Shown in pieces: positions 44,752-53,814 of a stretch of DNA of 64,000 nucleotides (position 1 is its first letter; each line of letters begins with the position of its first letter). A model generated the notes under the pieces. It saw nothing but the letters and a program-made list of their open reading frames with translations. It was not told the origin of the DNA and searched no databases. The position numbers and the translations under genes were made by a program. Origin of the DNA: Planctomycetaceae bacterium (GTDB lineage Bacteria > Planctomycetota > Planctomycetia > Planctomycetales > Planctomycetaceae); the NCBI GenBank assembly GCA_021732995.1, contig JAKFWA010000012.1, positions 88,013 to 152,012 of the forward strand. The letters run 5' to 3'.

Positions 44752-45834
44752 TTACGGTGACTTCACGCACCGAAATCCGACATTAGACATGCCGGTGTCG
44801 GGTGACAAACCATGCCGAGCACTCGGTCGGTAGCGAGAACAGTACCGGTCGTTACATAAAAACGATCCACCTCGCTGGGATCGGCTGGCCGAACGCGGAT
44901 TGCGCGGATCAAAGCCACTTTCGACGAGGGGATTGGAAAGTGCTTCCAAGCCGTTGTTTCCGGCATACGCATCGCGGTCGTAGGCATCGGCGCACCACTC
45001 CCAGACGTTGCCAGCCATGTCGAACAAGCCGAAGCCGTTTGGCTGGAATGATCGCACGGGCGCTGTGCGGATAAAGCCATCTGTCTTCAAGTTCGTGTGC
45101 GGAAACGCCCCTTGCCAGATGTTGGCAAAGACCCGCGTGTCACTCGGTGGGTCATCGCCCCAGACATACGGCTTCTCGATCAACCCGCCACGCGCTGCGA
45201 ATTCCCACTCAGCCTCACTTGGCAAACGCTTGTCGGCCCACTTCGCGAAGGCAACTGCATCATCCCACGAGACGTGTACCACCGGATGCTGCTCGCGGTC
45301 ATCGAGATTGCTCTCCGGACCTTCGGGATGTTTCCAGTTCGCACCCGGCGTCCACTTCCACCACTGCGAGTAATTCTGCAGGTCCACCGGACCGTCGGTC
45401 ATCGTGAAGACCAGCGATCCCGCCACCAGCATGTCTTTCGAGGGAGCCGGGGTCCCCGGTGGAACCTGCGCGAGGATCTCCTCGACCGACGGCGTTTGCT
45501 CCGCCGTTGTGAGGTACTTGGTTGCTTCAACGAACGCGGCAAACTGCGAATTCGTCACTTCGGTCTCGTCGATCCAGAAGCCATCGACGCGTACCCGATG
45601 GGCCGGCTTCTCATCCGGCCAACCGAGTTCCGAATCGGTTCCCATCGTAAACTCGCCGCCGTGAATCCATACCATTCCCGGTACCGTGGTGGCAGGCGGC
45701 AAGGCTGTTGGCTGATTTGCTGTTGCGTCATGCACCGAGCGCTCCGCGCGCGGAGAGTCCCAAACTTTCGTCGCGGCGAACGCAATCGCGAACGCGGCGA
45801 GTCCTGCACACAGCATCCCAAGGTTGTTCTTCAT
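44752..45834 (-). CDS. formylglycine-generating enzyme (sulfatase-activating)
   Basis: Exported or membrane-anchored enzyme of 360 residues; an N-terminal hydrophobic segment (LCAGLAAFAIAFAAT) is followed by the FGE-sulfatase domain from GMVWIHGGEFTMGTD to the end. The pair of copper-binding catalytic cysteines is present in GGSFLCNDRYCSRYR (Cys327, Cys332), aligning with human FGE Cys336/Cys341, so this is a true FGE rather than one of the many cysteine-less relatives. Conserved VSWDDAVAFAKWADKRLPSEAEWEFAARGG and MAGNVWEWCAD are intact. It lies just upstream of the sulfatase it presumably activates. ATG 45834 is chosen; a TTG at 45852 is in frame. Confidence 0.92.
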   Translation of the reverse strand: MKNNLGMLCAGLAAFAIAFAATKVWDSPRAERSVHDATANQPTALPPATTVPGMVWIHGGEFTMGTDSELGWPDEKPAHRVRVDGFWIDETEVTNSQFAAFVEATKYLTTAEQTPSVEEILAQVPPGTPAPSKDMLVAGSLVFTMTDGPVDLQNYSQWWKWTPGANWKHPEGPESNLDDREQHPVVHVSWDDAVAFAKWADKRLPSEAEWEFAARGGLIEKPYVWGDDPPSDTRVFANIWQGAFPHTNLKTDGFIRTAPVRSFQPNGFGLFDMAGNVWEWCADAYDRDAYAGNNGLEALSNPLVESGFDPRNPRSASRSQRGGSFLCNDRYCSRYRPSARHGLSPDTGMSNVGFRCVKSP

Positions 45835-45872
45835 GGTGTCACTGGCGGTCAATCATCGTAGAAGCCGGTGTA

Positions 45873-46661
45873 TCAAGGCGAATCTGCCAGCATCATTTGT
45901 TGCACATCGGCGATCGGTTGCTGACTCACCGTCAGCAGCCCTTCGGCGGGTCGGTCGATGTCCGCAATCATCAGAATCACGAGAGAGAATGACGCCGCCA
46001 ACACGGGAGTACCACGCAACCGCCGCAGTCCGGACATTCCCACTTGATACCCCACAGCCAGCATGGAAAGGACCGATAACAGATAAACGGCTAACCAGAC
46101 CGTTCCCGGAATGTGGTACTGCAGTCCGACCGTCCTGCGGCTTTGATGTAAGTCGATCAGCTCGTTCAACGAAACGATGAACAAGCTGCGAATCTCCGGG
46201 TCCATGTCTTCGCGAGCCACCAGTTTCACCTGAGACCACAACTGGCCATGAATGGCTTCAGATTTCTTCAGTGAGTCATTCAGGTTCTCTTTGGAGACTT
46301 TCAATCGGCCGTCGGTGTATTCACGCAGTAGCCGGCGAATCTCTAATCCTTCCGCAGGCGGTAGTAGTGCAGCCCGCAGATAGGTCGTGCCGATGGCGTT
46401 GGCTTCATCCAGCACCAACTGCTTGCGGTTGTCAAATCGGGACGCTGCCATTCCAAACGTGAACGCCAGAATGAATGCGAGCAATCCCAGCATCGCACCT
46501 ACCAACGATCCTACGGGCCCCTCTGGCTCCTTCTCGGACTTCCGGTGCAACGCACCTGCCGCCAAGGCAGCTCCGGCCTCCACCGCGCCTATGCAAATCG
46601 CCATCGTGAGCACGAATATGGCCCACAATGGCACTTTGGAGATCCACTCGCCGAAATCCAT
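45873..46661 (-). CDS. DUF4239-like (bestrophin-like) membrane protein
   Basis: Protein of 262 residues with two hydrophobic segments at the N terminus (IFVLTMAICIGAVEAGAALA; VGAMLGLLAFILAFTFGMA) and two near the C terminus (WLAVYLLSVLSMLAVGYQVGM; PVLAASFSLVILMIA), separated by a charged helical middle. The stretch GLLAFILAFTFGMAASRFDNRKQLVLDEANAIGTTYLRA is characteristic of the DUF4239/bestrophin-like group. It precedes the FGE gene on the same strand. Function not established; a channel is possible. Confidence 0.7.
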   Translation of the reverse strand: MDFGEWISKVPLWAIFVLTMAICIGAVEAGAALAAGALHRKSEKEPEGPVGSLVGAMLGLLAFILAFTFGMAASRFDNRKQLVLDEANAIGTTYLRAALLPPAEGLEIRRLLREYTDGRLKVSKENLNDSLKKSEAIHGQLWSQVKLVAREDMDPEIRSLFIVSLNELIDLHQSRRTVGLQYHIPGTVWLAVYLLSVLSMLAVGYQVGMSGLRRLRGTPVLAASFSLVILMIADIDRPAEGLLTVSQQPIADVQQMMLADSP

Positions 46662-46703
46662 GTTTTCATTTCTTGAACATGCTGGTCAGTGTCTGTGCGG
46701 TCG

Positions 46704-46719
46704 CGACACAGCCGTGTCG
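46704..46719. terminator. small hairpin in the gap before the DUF4239-like gene
   Basis: CGACAC-AGCC-GTGTCG is a perfect six-base stem in the 194-base gap between the GH63-like gene stop (46856) and the DUF4239-like gene start (46661). No T-run accompanies it. It might weaken read-through on the minus strand. Nothing else in the gap is recognisable. Confidence 0.25.
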
Positions 46720-46855
46720 GACACTGGCAGCGTCGGACGTGCCAACCTGAGGGCGAGATTACGTGGTCACCTCAGCGAGAAGTGGACACGAACAAGACCG
46801 AGGTCGTAGGAAACGATCAATCCTTCGGACTCAATCGAACCGATTCGCTTTCGGG

Positions 46856-49621
46856 TTATTGCGCACTGGATTTCACGGTGCCCGCCAACGGTGCCTTTGG
46901 AGCTTTCTGCACTTCGACCATGCCCGCCGCTTTGCCCAACTGCTGAACTTGCTCAGCCGTTGTCGTCGCGAACAAGTGGAATAAGCGGGCGACAACGCCG
47001 GTCCAACCGGTTTGGTGGCTCGCTCCGAGACCGGCTCCGTTGTCGCCGTGGAAGTATTCGTAGAACAACACGCAGTCTCGCCAGTGGGGATCGTCCTGAA
47101 ACTTCTGAGTTCCGCCAAAAACGGGCCGATGACCGTTTTCGTCTTTGAGGAACATGCTGGTGAGTCGGCGTGAGAGTTCTTCGGCGACTTGATACAGCGT
47201 CATCATTTGGCCGCTGCCGGTCGGGCATTCGACTTTGAATTCATCACCATAGTAGGTGTAGTACTGCAACAAGGCCCGGACGATGAGGGCGTTTACCGGC
47301 ATCCAGATTGGACCGCGCCAATTACTATTACCACCGAACATGCCGCTGTCCGATTCCGCCGGCAGGTAGTTGACGCGGTACTCCTGGCCGCCAACGTGAA
47401 CAACGTACGGATGCTGATCGTGATAGCGGGACAGCGAACGGATGCCAAACTCGCTGAAGAATTCGTTCTCGTCGAGCATCTTCGCCAACACGCGACGGAG
47501 CTTGGTTTCATCCAGGATGGACGCCAGCCGGCGGCCGGCAACGCCGGTCTTGGCGGGGTCATGGATCGCCTCGCGGATTTCGGGCCGAGCTTGCAGGAAC
47601 CGGCGCATTCGCTCCCCAAGTTCCGGATATTTTACGACCAGTTCCCCGTCAAACGACGTGGCGGCACACAGGGGCAACAGACCGACCATGGACCGAACTT
47701 TCAGCCGCTGAGCTTCTCCGTTGGGTAACCGCAGCACGTCGTAGAAAAAACCGTCCTCCTCATCCCACATCCCGGTGTCGTCTCCCAGATGCGTCATTGA
47801 GGAGGCAATCCACAAAAAGTGCTCCATGAACTTGACGGCCATGTCCCCGTAGTCGGGATCGGTCATCGCCAGTTCCACGGCAATCTCCAGCATGTTCTGG
47901 GAGAAGAGAGCCATCCAGGCGGTGCCATCGGCCTGCTCCAAATAGCCGCCCGTCGGCAGCGGAGCACTGCGGTCGAACACGCCGATGTTGTCCAGCCCCA
48001 GGAAGCCACCCTCGAAGACGTTCTTGCCGTTGCGATCTTTGCGATTTACCCACCAGGTGAAGTTCAAGAGCAATTTCTGAAAGTTGGTCTTCAGCCACTC
48101 CGTATCACCGACACCCGTCTGAAGTTTCTCCAGCCGGTAGGTGAAGATCGTGGACCAAGCATGGACCGGCGGATTGACGTCGCCGAAGTTCCACTCATAG
48201 GCCGGGATTTGGCCGTTCGGGTGCATGTATCGCTCGCGCAGCATCAGCTTCAGTTGGTCTTTGCCGAAGTCCCGATCCACGAGCGTGAGCGCGATGACGT
48301 GAAAGGCGAGATCCCAGGCCGCATACCACGGATATTCCCATTTGTCCGGCATCGAGATCACGTCGCCGTTGTACATGTGGTGCCAGTGGTCGTTGCGCGG
48401 AGCCTGCTTGCGGCTGCGTTTGAACGGGTCACAACCTCGTTCCTCGAGCCACTTGTTGATGTCGTAGTAATAGAACTGCTTCGACCACAGCATTCCTGCG
48501 AGCGCTTGCCGCATCACGCGAGCCTGATCCTCGTCGAGCGACTTCGGGACCACCGTTGCATAGAACTCATCTGCCTCGCGTCGCCGCGATATCATCACGT
48601 CGTTAAACGGCAGACCGAACGGTCCACCTTCCGGTGGCAGTGTCATTGCACTGGGATTGGCATCGCTGATCCGCAACTTCAGCGTCTTGGATTGGCCCGG
48701 CGGAACAGTGATGACGTACTGAGCGGCGACCTTGGTTCCGGTCCTCGCTGGATTCACTCGGTTCGTCTGACCGTGGACGACGTAATCGTTGATACTGTCT
48801 TTCACGTACGGTGTCGCATTGGCAAAGCTGAAGAGCCGCTGCGTATTAGAGTCATTCTCCGTGAACAACAACGTCGGAGCACCGTCACAGTAGAGATACC
48901 GTTGGCCGAGTTGCGGATGCGTCGCGGCGACGATCGCCAACGAGTCGATCTGCCCCACACACTCCAACCCTGGCTTGCCATCGTTCTCACCCCACGACCA
49001 GGTATTGCGGAACCACAGTTGCGGCAGTACCTGCAGCGTCGCAGCTTCCGGTCCGCGATTCGCCACCGTGATCTCAATCAAAATGTCTTCCGGACCGGCC
49101 TTGGCATATTCGACGAAAACATCGAAGTAGCGGTCCTCGTTGAACACACCGGTATCAAGCAGTTCATATTCTTGATCGGTCTTGCCGCGCCAACGATTCG
49201 CTTTGACAAGCTGGTCGTACGGGTATGCCGCTTGAGGATACTTATACAGATACTTCATAAACGAATGGGTCGGTGTCGAGTCGAGGTAAAAGTAATACTC
49301 CTTCACATCCTCGCCATGATTACCCTCGCTATTTGTCAAACCGAACAATCGCTCTTTGATGATCGGGTCTTTGCCGTTCCACAGCGCGAGAGCGAAGCAC
49401 AATTGCTGTTTGTTGTCCGAGATGCCTCCCAGTCCATCTTCACCCCAATGATACGCTCGCGAACGAGCTTGATCGTGAGTGAAGTAATCCCAGGCGTTAC
49501 CACCATCGCTGTAGTCTTCACGGACCGTTCCCCACTGCCGCTCGCTGAGATATGGCCCCCACTTCTTCCAAGCCGCGGTACCTTCTCGAGCTTCTTGTAA
49601 ACGCTGGATTTCGGTCGTCAT
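46856..49621 (-). CDS. GH63-like glucosidase (MGH1-type glycoside hydrolase)
   Basis: Cytoplasmic glycoside hydrolase of 921 residues, no signal peptide. The opening WKKWGPYLSERQWGTVREDYSDGG...WDYFTHDQARSRAYHWGEDGLGG is highly characteristic of the bacterial GH63/MGH1-like group. An N-terminal beta-sandwich (about 1-330) leads into an (alpha/alpha)6 barrel (about 350-900), where KWEYPWYAAWDLAFH and GGNSNWRGPIWMPVNALIVRAL carry the likely catalytic acids. Relatives hydrolyse glucosyl or mannosyl glycerate or short alpha-glucans. With the GH13 enzyme and the phosphoketolase genes on the same strand it suggests intracellular alpha-glucan turnover. Confidence 0.88.
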   Translation of the reverse strand: MTTEIQRLQEAREGTAAWKKWGPYLSERQWGTVREDYSDGGNAWDYFTHDQARSRAYHWGEDGLGGISDNKQQLCFALALWNGKDPIIKERLFGLTNSEGNHGEDVKEYYFYLDSTPTHSFMKYLYKYPQAAYPYDQLVKANRWRGKTDQEYELLDTGVFNEDRYFDVFVEYAKAGPEDILIEITVANRGPEAATLQVLPQLWFRNTWSWGENDGKPGLECVGQIDSLAIVAATHPQLGQRYLYCDGAPTLLFTENDSNTQRLFSFANATPYVKDSINDYVVHGQTNRVNPARTGTKVAAQYVITVPPGQSKTLKLRISDANPSAMTLPPEGGPFGLPFNDVMISRRREADEFYATVVPKSLDEDQARVMRQALAGMLWSKQFYYYDINKWLEERGCDPFKRSRKQAPRNDHWHHMYNGDVISMPDKWEYPWYAAWDLAFHVIALTLVDRDFGKDQLKLMLRERYMHPNGQIPAYEWNFGDVNPPVHAWSTIFTYRLEKLQTGVGDTEWLKTNFQKLLLNFTWWVNRKDRNGKNVFEGGFLGLDNIGVFDRSAPLPTGGYLEQADGTAWMALFSQNMLEIAVELAMTDPDYGDMAVKFMEHFLWIASSMTHLGDDTGMWDEEDGFFYDVLRLPNGEAQRLKVRSMVGLLPLCAATSFDGELVVKYPELGERMRRFLQARPEIREAIHDPAKTGVAGRRLASILDETKLRRVLAKMLDENEFFSEFGIRSLSRYHDQHPYVVHVGGQEYRVNYLPAESDSGMFGGNSNWRGPIWMPVNALIVRALLQYYTYYGDEFKVECPTGSGQMMTLYQVAEELSRRLTSMFLKDENGHRPVFGGTQKFQDDPHWRDCVLFYEYFHGDNGAGLGASHQTGWTGVVARLFHLFATTTAEQVQQLGKAAGMVEVQKAPKAPLAGTVKSSAQ

Positions 49622-49681
49622 CGTGGCAAGCTCCCAAGGGAAGGTCGGTGGCAGACGCGATCAGCGTCAGCCATCAAAAGT

Positions 49682-49780
49682 GAAGGTGGTGTCGGCCCCG
49701 TCGGCCGTGATGAGATGCGAGAGTGAGCGACGACTACGCCCGATCGTAGTCACGGTACTGAGGAAACGGAAACCACCTTC
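49682..49780. promoter_or_regulatory. structured leader region upstream of the GH63-like gene
   Basis: Outer arms GAAGGTGGT (49682-49690) and ACCACCTTC (49772-49780) are perfectly complementary. Between them GACTACG (49732-49738) pairs with CGTAGTC (49745-49751) across six bases. The element occupies most of the 198-base gap before the GH63-like start at 49621 and could fold as a long RNA stem. Not a riboswitch class I recognise. Confidence 0.4.
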
Positions 49781-49819
49781 TCACGAGGCGGGCCTAAGGA
49801 GACGTCGCACTTGTTAACG

Positions 49820-50659
49820 CTAAGTCTCCATGGCTGAGTGATGCCGCCCAAACGAGATGGCCAATGGACCGAACACAACCAATGACAATAACGCTACTAC
49901 AATCACCATGATTGCCACATTGGGATCATCAAAGTTCTGGCTACCGACGAGCAGTGCCGCCGGAATGTTTCGAGCTGCGGTACCAAAGCCAAGCACTTGG
50001 CGTGCCTCGCGTTTAGAGCCACCGAGGCAATAGCCTGAAATGAACGCGATACCGACGAACAACACACTCGCCACAATCGCACTCATGCCGACAAACTTCA
50101 GTAAATTCTGCCAATTTGTGGCGAGTATGAGTGCAAGTACGATGATGAGCGAAATATTGCTGACTCGACTCATCAGGGTTCGCAGTCGCACGGCAAGTGA
50201 CTCACTGCGTGCCTTAACGCACAGTCCGACGCACAACGGCAAGATCATCGTCAGGAGCAACGACAGTCCGATCCTCAGCGAGTTGACGGACACGCCGGGC
50301 AGAAGGCGAGGGAGCACGAATGGCAGGTAAACCAACGAGCCTGCCATCAGTAGCACCATGAGCGCTACTGAGAACGCAACATCTCCTTTCGAAACCTCTG
50401 CCAGCTTCGGAAGAAAAGGCGCGCCTGCCGCCGCGCCCAACAAGATTAAGCCAACGGACTGCGGCTCGCTGAGCGACAGCACTCGTGCAATCACCACGGC
50501 CAAAGCCGGTGCGAGGACGAAATTGACCAACAACGATACTGCCACCAACCAAGGTCGCCTCAGCGGAGCGACGATTTCGGAAACGGTCAGATTCAGGCCA
50601 ACGCTCAGCACACTCGACACGACGAAGAAGAGCACCATCAGATCGGCGAATTGTTTCAT
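49820..50659 (-). CDS. bile acid:sodium symporter (BASS) family transporter
   Basis: Membrane protein of 279 residues with about nine to ten hydrophobic segments. Typical features are VGLNLTVSEIVAPLRRPWLV near the front, LLGAAAGAPFLPKLAEVSKGD in the first crossover, and LGFGTAARNIPAALLVG in the second, which includes the GTAxRN sodium-site pattern of this family. Transported solute unknown; organic acids are common. Its start overlaps the LOG gene stop (50656-50659). Confidence 0.87.
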   Translation of the reverse strand: MKQFADLMVLFFVVSSVLSVGLNLTVSEIVAPLRRPWLVAVSLLVNFVLAPALAVVIARVLSLSEPQSVGLILLGAAAGAPFLPKLAEVSKGDVAFSVALMVLLMAGSLVYLPFVLPRLLPGVSVNSLRIGLSLLLTMILPLCVGLCVKARSESLAVRLRTLMSRVSNISLIIVLALILATNWQNLLKFVGMSAIVASVLFVGIAFISGYCLGGSKREARQVLGFGTAARNIPAALLVGSQNFDDPNVAIMVIVVALLSLVVFGPLAISFGRHHSAMET

Positions 50660-51423
50660 GGCGATCTCGGTTTGGTCTTACGGGCGGACTTCTTGGCGGT
50701 TGGCTTACCGTTTGTTCGCAGCCACTGAGTATGGTGCTTGCGGATCAATGCGATGGCCTCGTCGCCGTTCGCCACGCACTGCGGGATACTCATGTCTTCG
50801 GCGCTGGCCAACGGAGGATCAGTTGTAAGCATGGATGTCTTAGCCCACTCCACCAGACCCGGCCACATGTCGCCGACCAGGATCAGTGGTGTGCCGCTCA
50901 AGTGATGCACTTGGAGCAACTGCCAGATCATGAGCGTTTCCAACACCGTACCGACTCCACCAGGAGCCACGATGAAGGCATCTGAGGTCAGCACAAACTG
51001 ATGTAGTCGTGTGAAGAACGTGCGATGTTCGAACGCCTGGCCGACAAACGAATTCACTTCCTGTTCAAACGGCAGATCGACGCGGATACCAATGGACTTC
51101 GCTCGCTCTGGAGCGCTGGCGGCGCCTTCATTAGCGGCCTGCATCAGACCCGGCCCTCCGCCAGTTATGATGTCGCAACCCAACTTCGCGAGTTCGGCCG
51201 CACAGCGCTTTGTCGCTTCGTAGCCGAACGTCCCTGATTTCACGCGTGCCGACCCAAAGATTGTGACGCGATATCGCTCGCGCCGCGAAGGCCGCAATCG
51301 GGTAAGGCTATTGACGACGTCCCACAGTCCAAGCACGGTGTTGGCCAACACCTCTTTGACTTGTTCTTCATCGGCCAGGCTAATGGTCGCGGATCGCTTC
51401 GCGGCTGAATCGGCTTTCTTCAT
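50656..51423 (-). CDS. LOG-family (TIGR00730) Rossmann protein
   Basis: Protein of 255 residues. The defining motif PGGVGTVLETLMIWQL and the nucleotide-binding GGGPGLMQAANEGA are intact. LOG proteins release cytokinin-type bases from nucleoside monophosphates, or act more broadly as nucleotide 5'-monophosphate nucleosidases (PpnN-like). N-terminal residues 1-45 are a charged extension. The C terminus is Lys/Arg-rich. Translationally coupled to the BASS transporter gene. Confidence 0.88.
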   Translation of the reverse strand: MKKADSAAKRSATISLADEEQVKEVLANTVLGLWDVVNSLTRLRPSRRERYRVTIFGSARVKSGTFGYEATKRCAAELAKLGCDIITGGGPGLMQAANEGAASAPERAKSIGIRVDLPFEQEVNSFVGQAFEHRTFFTRLHQFVLTSDAFIVAPGGVGTVLETLMIWQLLQVHHLSGTPLILVGDMWPGLVEWAKTSMLTTDPPLASAEDMSIPQCVANGDEAIALIRKHHTQWLRTNGKPTAKKSARKTKPRSP

Positions 51424-51487
51424 GGTCTTATCTTTCGATTGGTCAACTGGATCATTTGACGAAGTGCGAAGCTCCCGCTTGGGAGAA

Positions 51488-52147
51488 TCACACTACTGGT
51501 CTCGTCTCCCAAAGTCGGAAGCCACCGACGAAGGCGAAGGCGTTATCTCCCAGGCGGCAGCCGTGTGGCAGCGTTTTGAGTTTCCGAGCATTGCCGCCGC
51601 CGAGTACTACATCATCGGGATTCAGTGCCTCGATCAGCCGCGCCACGACCAGTTCAACGTGCTGCTCCCAGCGTCTTCGACCGAGTCGTTCGAAGCCGTG
51701 CTGACCGACGAAGTGTTCGAAGTCGGCTTTGCGATACGACAGATGCCCCAACTCCATCGGGATGACCGTGCCGTCGGACACCAGTGCAGAACCGAGTCCC
51801 GTGCCCAAGCCCACGAACAACAACAGCCCGTCCTGATAACTGCCAAGCGCTTGCATGGCGGCATCATTCATCAGTTTCACAGGACAACCAAACGCGGCGG
51901 GAAAATTGAAGTCGATCCAACCGGGCGCGAGATTGTGCGGCTCGGCCAGAATGCGACCGCGTTGAATGACGCCCGGATAACCCAATGAGACGACATCGTA
52001 CTTCCAATCACCCGCCGCCTCTTTGACGCCGCGAACCATCTGCTCCGGTGTCATCGTCTTGCCGGAATGAAATCTGCGCGGCTCCGACTCGCCGTGCGCA
52101 AGCAGCTTGACGTTCGTCCCACCAATATCGACCACTAAAACATTCAC
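51488..52147 (-). CDS. ROK-family kinase, possibly polyphosphate glucokinase
   Basis: Sugar kinase of 219 residues. I start it at GTG 52147 (AAGGA eight bases upstream) because the conserved N terminus MNVLVVDIGGTNVKLLA begins there. Phosphate-1 motif DIGGTN, the catalytic Asp in LMNDAAMQALG and the ATP-site LLFVGLGTGLGSALVSDG are present. The C-terminal VVLGGGNARKLKTLP is like PpgK-type polyphosphate glucokinases, as is the short length. A PPK2 gene 6 kb away on the same strand supports polyphosphate use, but an ordinary ATP glucokinase is equally possible from sequence alone. Confidence 0.82.
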   Translation of the reverse strand: MNVLVVDIGGTNVKLLAHGESEPRRFHSGKTMTPEQMVRGVKEAAGDWKYDVVSLGYPGVIQRGRILAEPHNLAPGWIDFNFPAAFGCPVKLMNDAAMQALGSYQDGLLLFVGLGTGLGSALVSDGTVIPMELGHLSYRKADFEHFVGQHGFERLGRRRWEQHVELVVARLIEALNPDDVVLGGGNARKLKTLPHGCRLGDNAFAFVGGFRLWETRPVV

Positions 52148-52238
52148 GATCGGGTTCCTTAGTTTTGTCTTTCGGGTTCCATCGATCCTCTGGGTTCTTT
52201 GTGTTGAATTGTTTGGAAACACAGAGAATCAGAGCGGC

Positions 52239-53434
52239 TCAAATTCGCCCCGGTTTCAACAAGTGCTGCGTGTGTTGAGCAATCATTAGCTCCTCGTTGG
52301 TCGGGATGACCCACGCAGAAACTCGACTGGTCGAACTAGAAAGTCGCGGACCGGCTTGCTCGTTGCTGCGTTCATCGAAGTCGAGACCCAGCCAACTTGC
52401 CGCTCGGCAAACTCGAGCGCGGATCGACGGAGCGTGCTCGCCGATGCCGCCGGTGAAGACGAGAGCGTCGAGTCCACCGAGTGCCGCAGCGAGCGATCCG
52501 ATTTCACGAGCGATGCGATAGACGAACAGTTCGATGGCTTCCGCAGCGTGAGCGTCAGTTGATTCCTTCTCCAACAACGTGCGCATGTCGCTCGAAATGC
52601 CGGAGACTCCGAGCAATCCAGACTCTTGAGTCAGCAGTTTCTCCAGCGAGGGAGCATCCATGCCATTCTGGTTCATCAAGTACAGCAGCACTCCAGGGTC
52701 GATGGCACCGCAGCGGGTTCCCATCGCGAGGCCATCGAGTGGAGTAAAGCCCATTATGGTCGCGACGCTGACTCCGCCACGCATTGCACACAGGCTCGCA
52801 CCGTTGCCGAGATGTGCCACGATTGTGCGCCCGGTTGCGGCATGATCGTCGACCTCCAGGAGTCGCGCGGCGATGTATTCGTAAGACAGTCCGTGAAAGC
52901 CGTAGCGCTGGATTCCGGATGTAGTGAGCTCTCGCGGTAGCGCGAATTGCTGAGCGACGGCGGGTTGAGTCCGATGGAACGATGTGTCGAAACACGCGAC
53001 CTGCGGCAACTTCGGCGCGTGACTCGCCACCGCTCGGATCGCCGCCAGGTTGTGCGGCTGATGCAACGGAGCGAGCGGCACCAGCGATTCCAAATCGGCG
53101 AGCACGCCGTCGTCGACTCGCACTGGCTGAGTGAACTTCTTTCCGCCATGAACCACGCGATGCCCGGCTGCAGCCAAACGTAACTCGCCGAGCTTGCCTC
53201 GCTGGACCCAGTCCAAAAGAAACTCGATCGCACCACTGTGCCCCAATGTTGAGCCCGCTGCCACGCCTGTTGATCCACAACGCGATTCGCAGCATCGCGC
53301 GCCACAAATCGTGGTTCCGTCAACAGCGCTTCCAACTGACCGCGCAGCAGCAACTCCGGCGGGTCGCTGTCGCGAAACACCGAAAACTTCAGGCTCGATG
53401 AGCCAGCATTCAAGATGAGCAGCACACCGGACAT
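52239..53434 (-). pseudogene. ackA: acetate kinase with a single frameshift
   Basis: Two frames together spell one acetate kinase of about 395 residues. The N-terminal frame starts at ATG 53434 with LLILNAGSSSLKFSVF and runs to about RAQHWG. The family continues in another frame with HSGAIEFLLDWVQRGKLGELRLAAAGHRVVHGGKKF, FHGLSYEYIAARL, IVAHLGNGASLCAM, MGTRCGAIDPGVLLYL, GLLGVSGISSDMR and VFTGGIGEHAPSIRARV, ending at 52239. The switch falls at the four-base C run 53241-53244 (plus strand); one more base there would restore the frame. All catalytic motifs are otherwise intact, so this is either a recent mutation or an assembly error. Acetate kinase would convert the acetyl phosphate made by the nearby phosphoketolase. 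Confidence 0.85.
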
Positions 53435-53495
53435 ACGGTCTCACGATTCGTTAGATGCCGCTGATGCGGTTGGACTGTCGCATCCGAAAGGATTT

Positions 53496-53740
53496 TTAGA
53501 CTCGAACTGAGCAACAGCGAGATCGCTGTCGGTCACGATCCTCTAACTCGACCGGGAAATGTGAGTTGCCGCTCAGTCCACGGGACATGGCCTCAAAGCG
53601 ATCTCGCTGGCCGCGTCGCGCGAGATCACATGAGCGAACACCAGATGTCGGTCGTAGTGTTCGTGATCCGCCTGACCCGTGAACCGGAACGCTCCGCATT
53701 CGTACTGCTCAAGCGGATTTGTAGTCACTGCGGTTTTCAT
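53496..53740 (-). pseudogene. N-terminal remnant of glycogen/glucan phosphorylase
   Basis: An ATG at 53740 with GGAG eight bases upstream opens a 55-codon frame beginning MKTAVTTNPLEQYECGAFRFTG and continuing HEHYDRHLVFAHVISRDAA. This matches the N terminus of planctomycete and cyanobacterial glucan phosphorylases (NPLEQY-x-CG-x3-FTG...YxRHLxFDxV, from memory). A frameshift near 53620 moves the similarity into another frame (GQRDRFEAMSRGLS), after which homology stops and stop codons follow by 53496. A full phosphorylase is over 800 residues, so more than 90 percent is missing. The good ribosome site suggests recent decay. Confidence 0.6.
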
Positions 53741-53814
53741 AGGATCAGCTCCACAAACTTTCTCAGACTTCAATGCGCATGCCGGCTTCTGACAGCAGCA
53801 CGTCGAACTCCGAC

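Noticed and set aside
47819..49600. 593-codon plus-strand frame antisense to the GH63-like gene
   Set aside because: Long only because of codon bias in the real gene; translation shows no family pattern.
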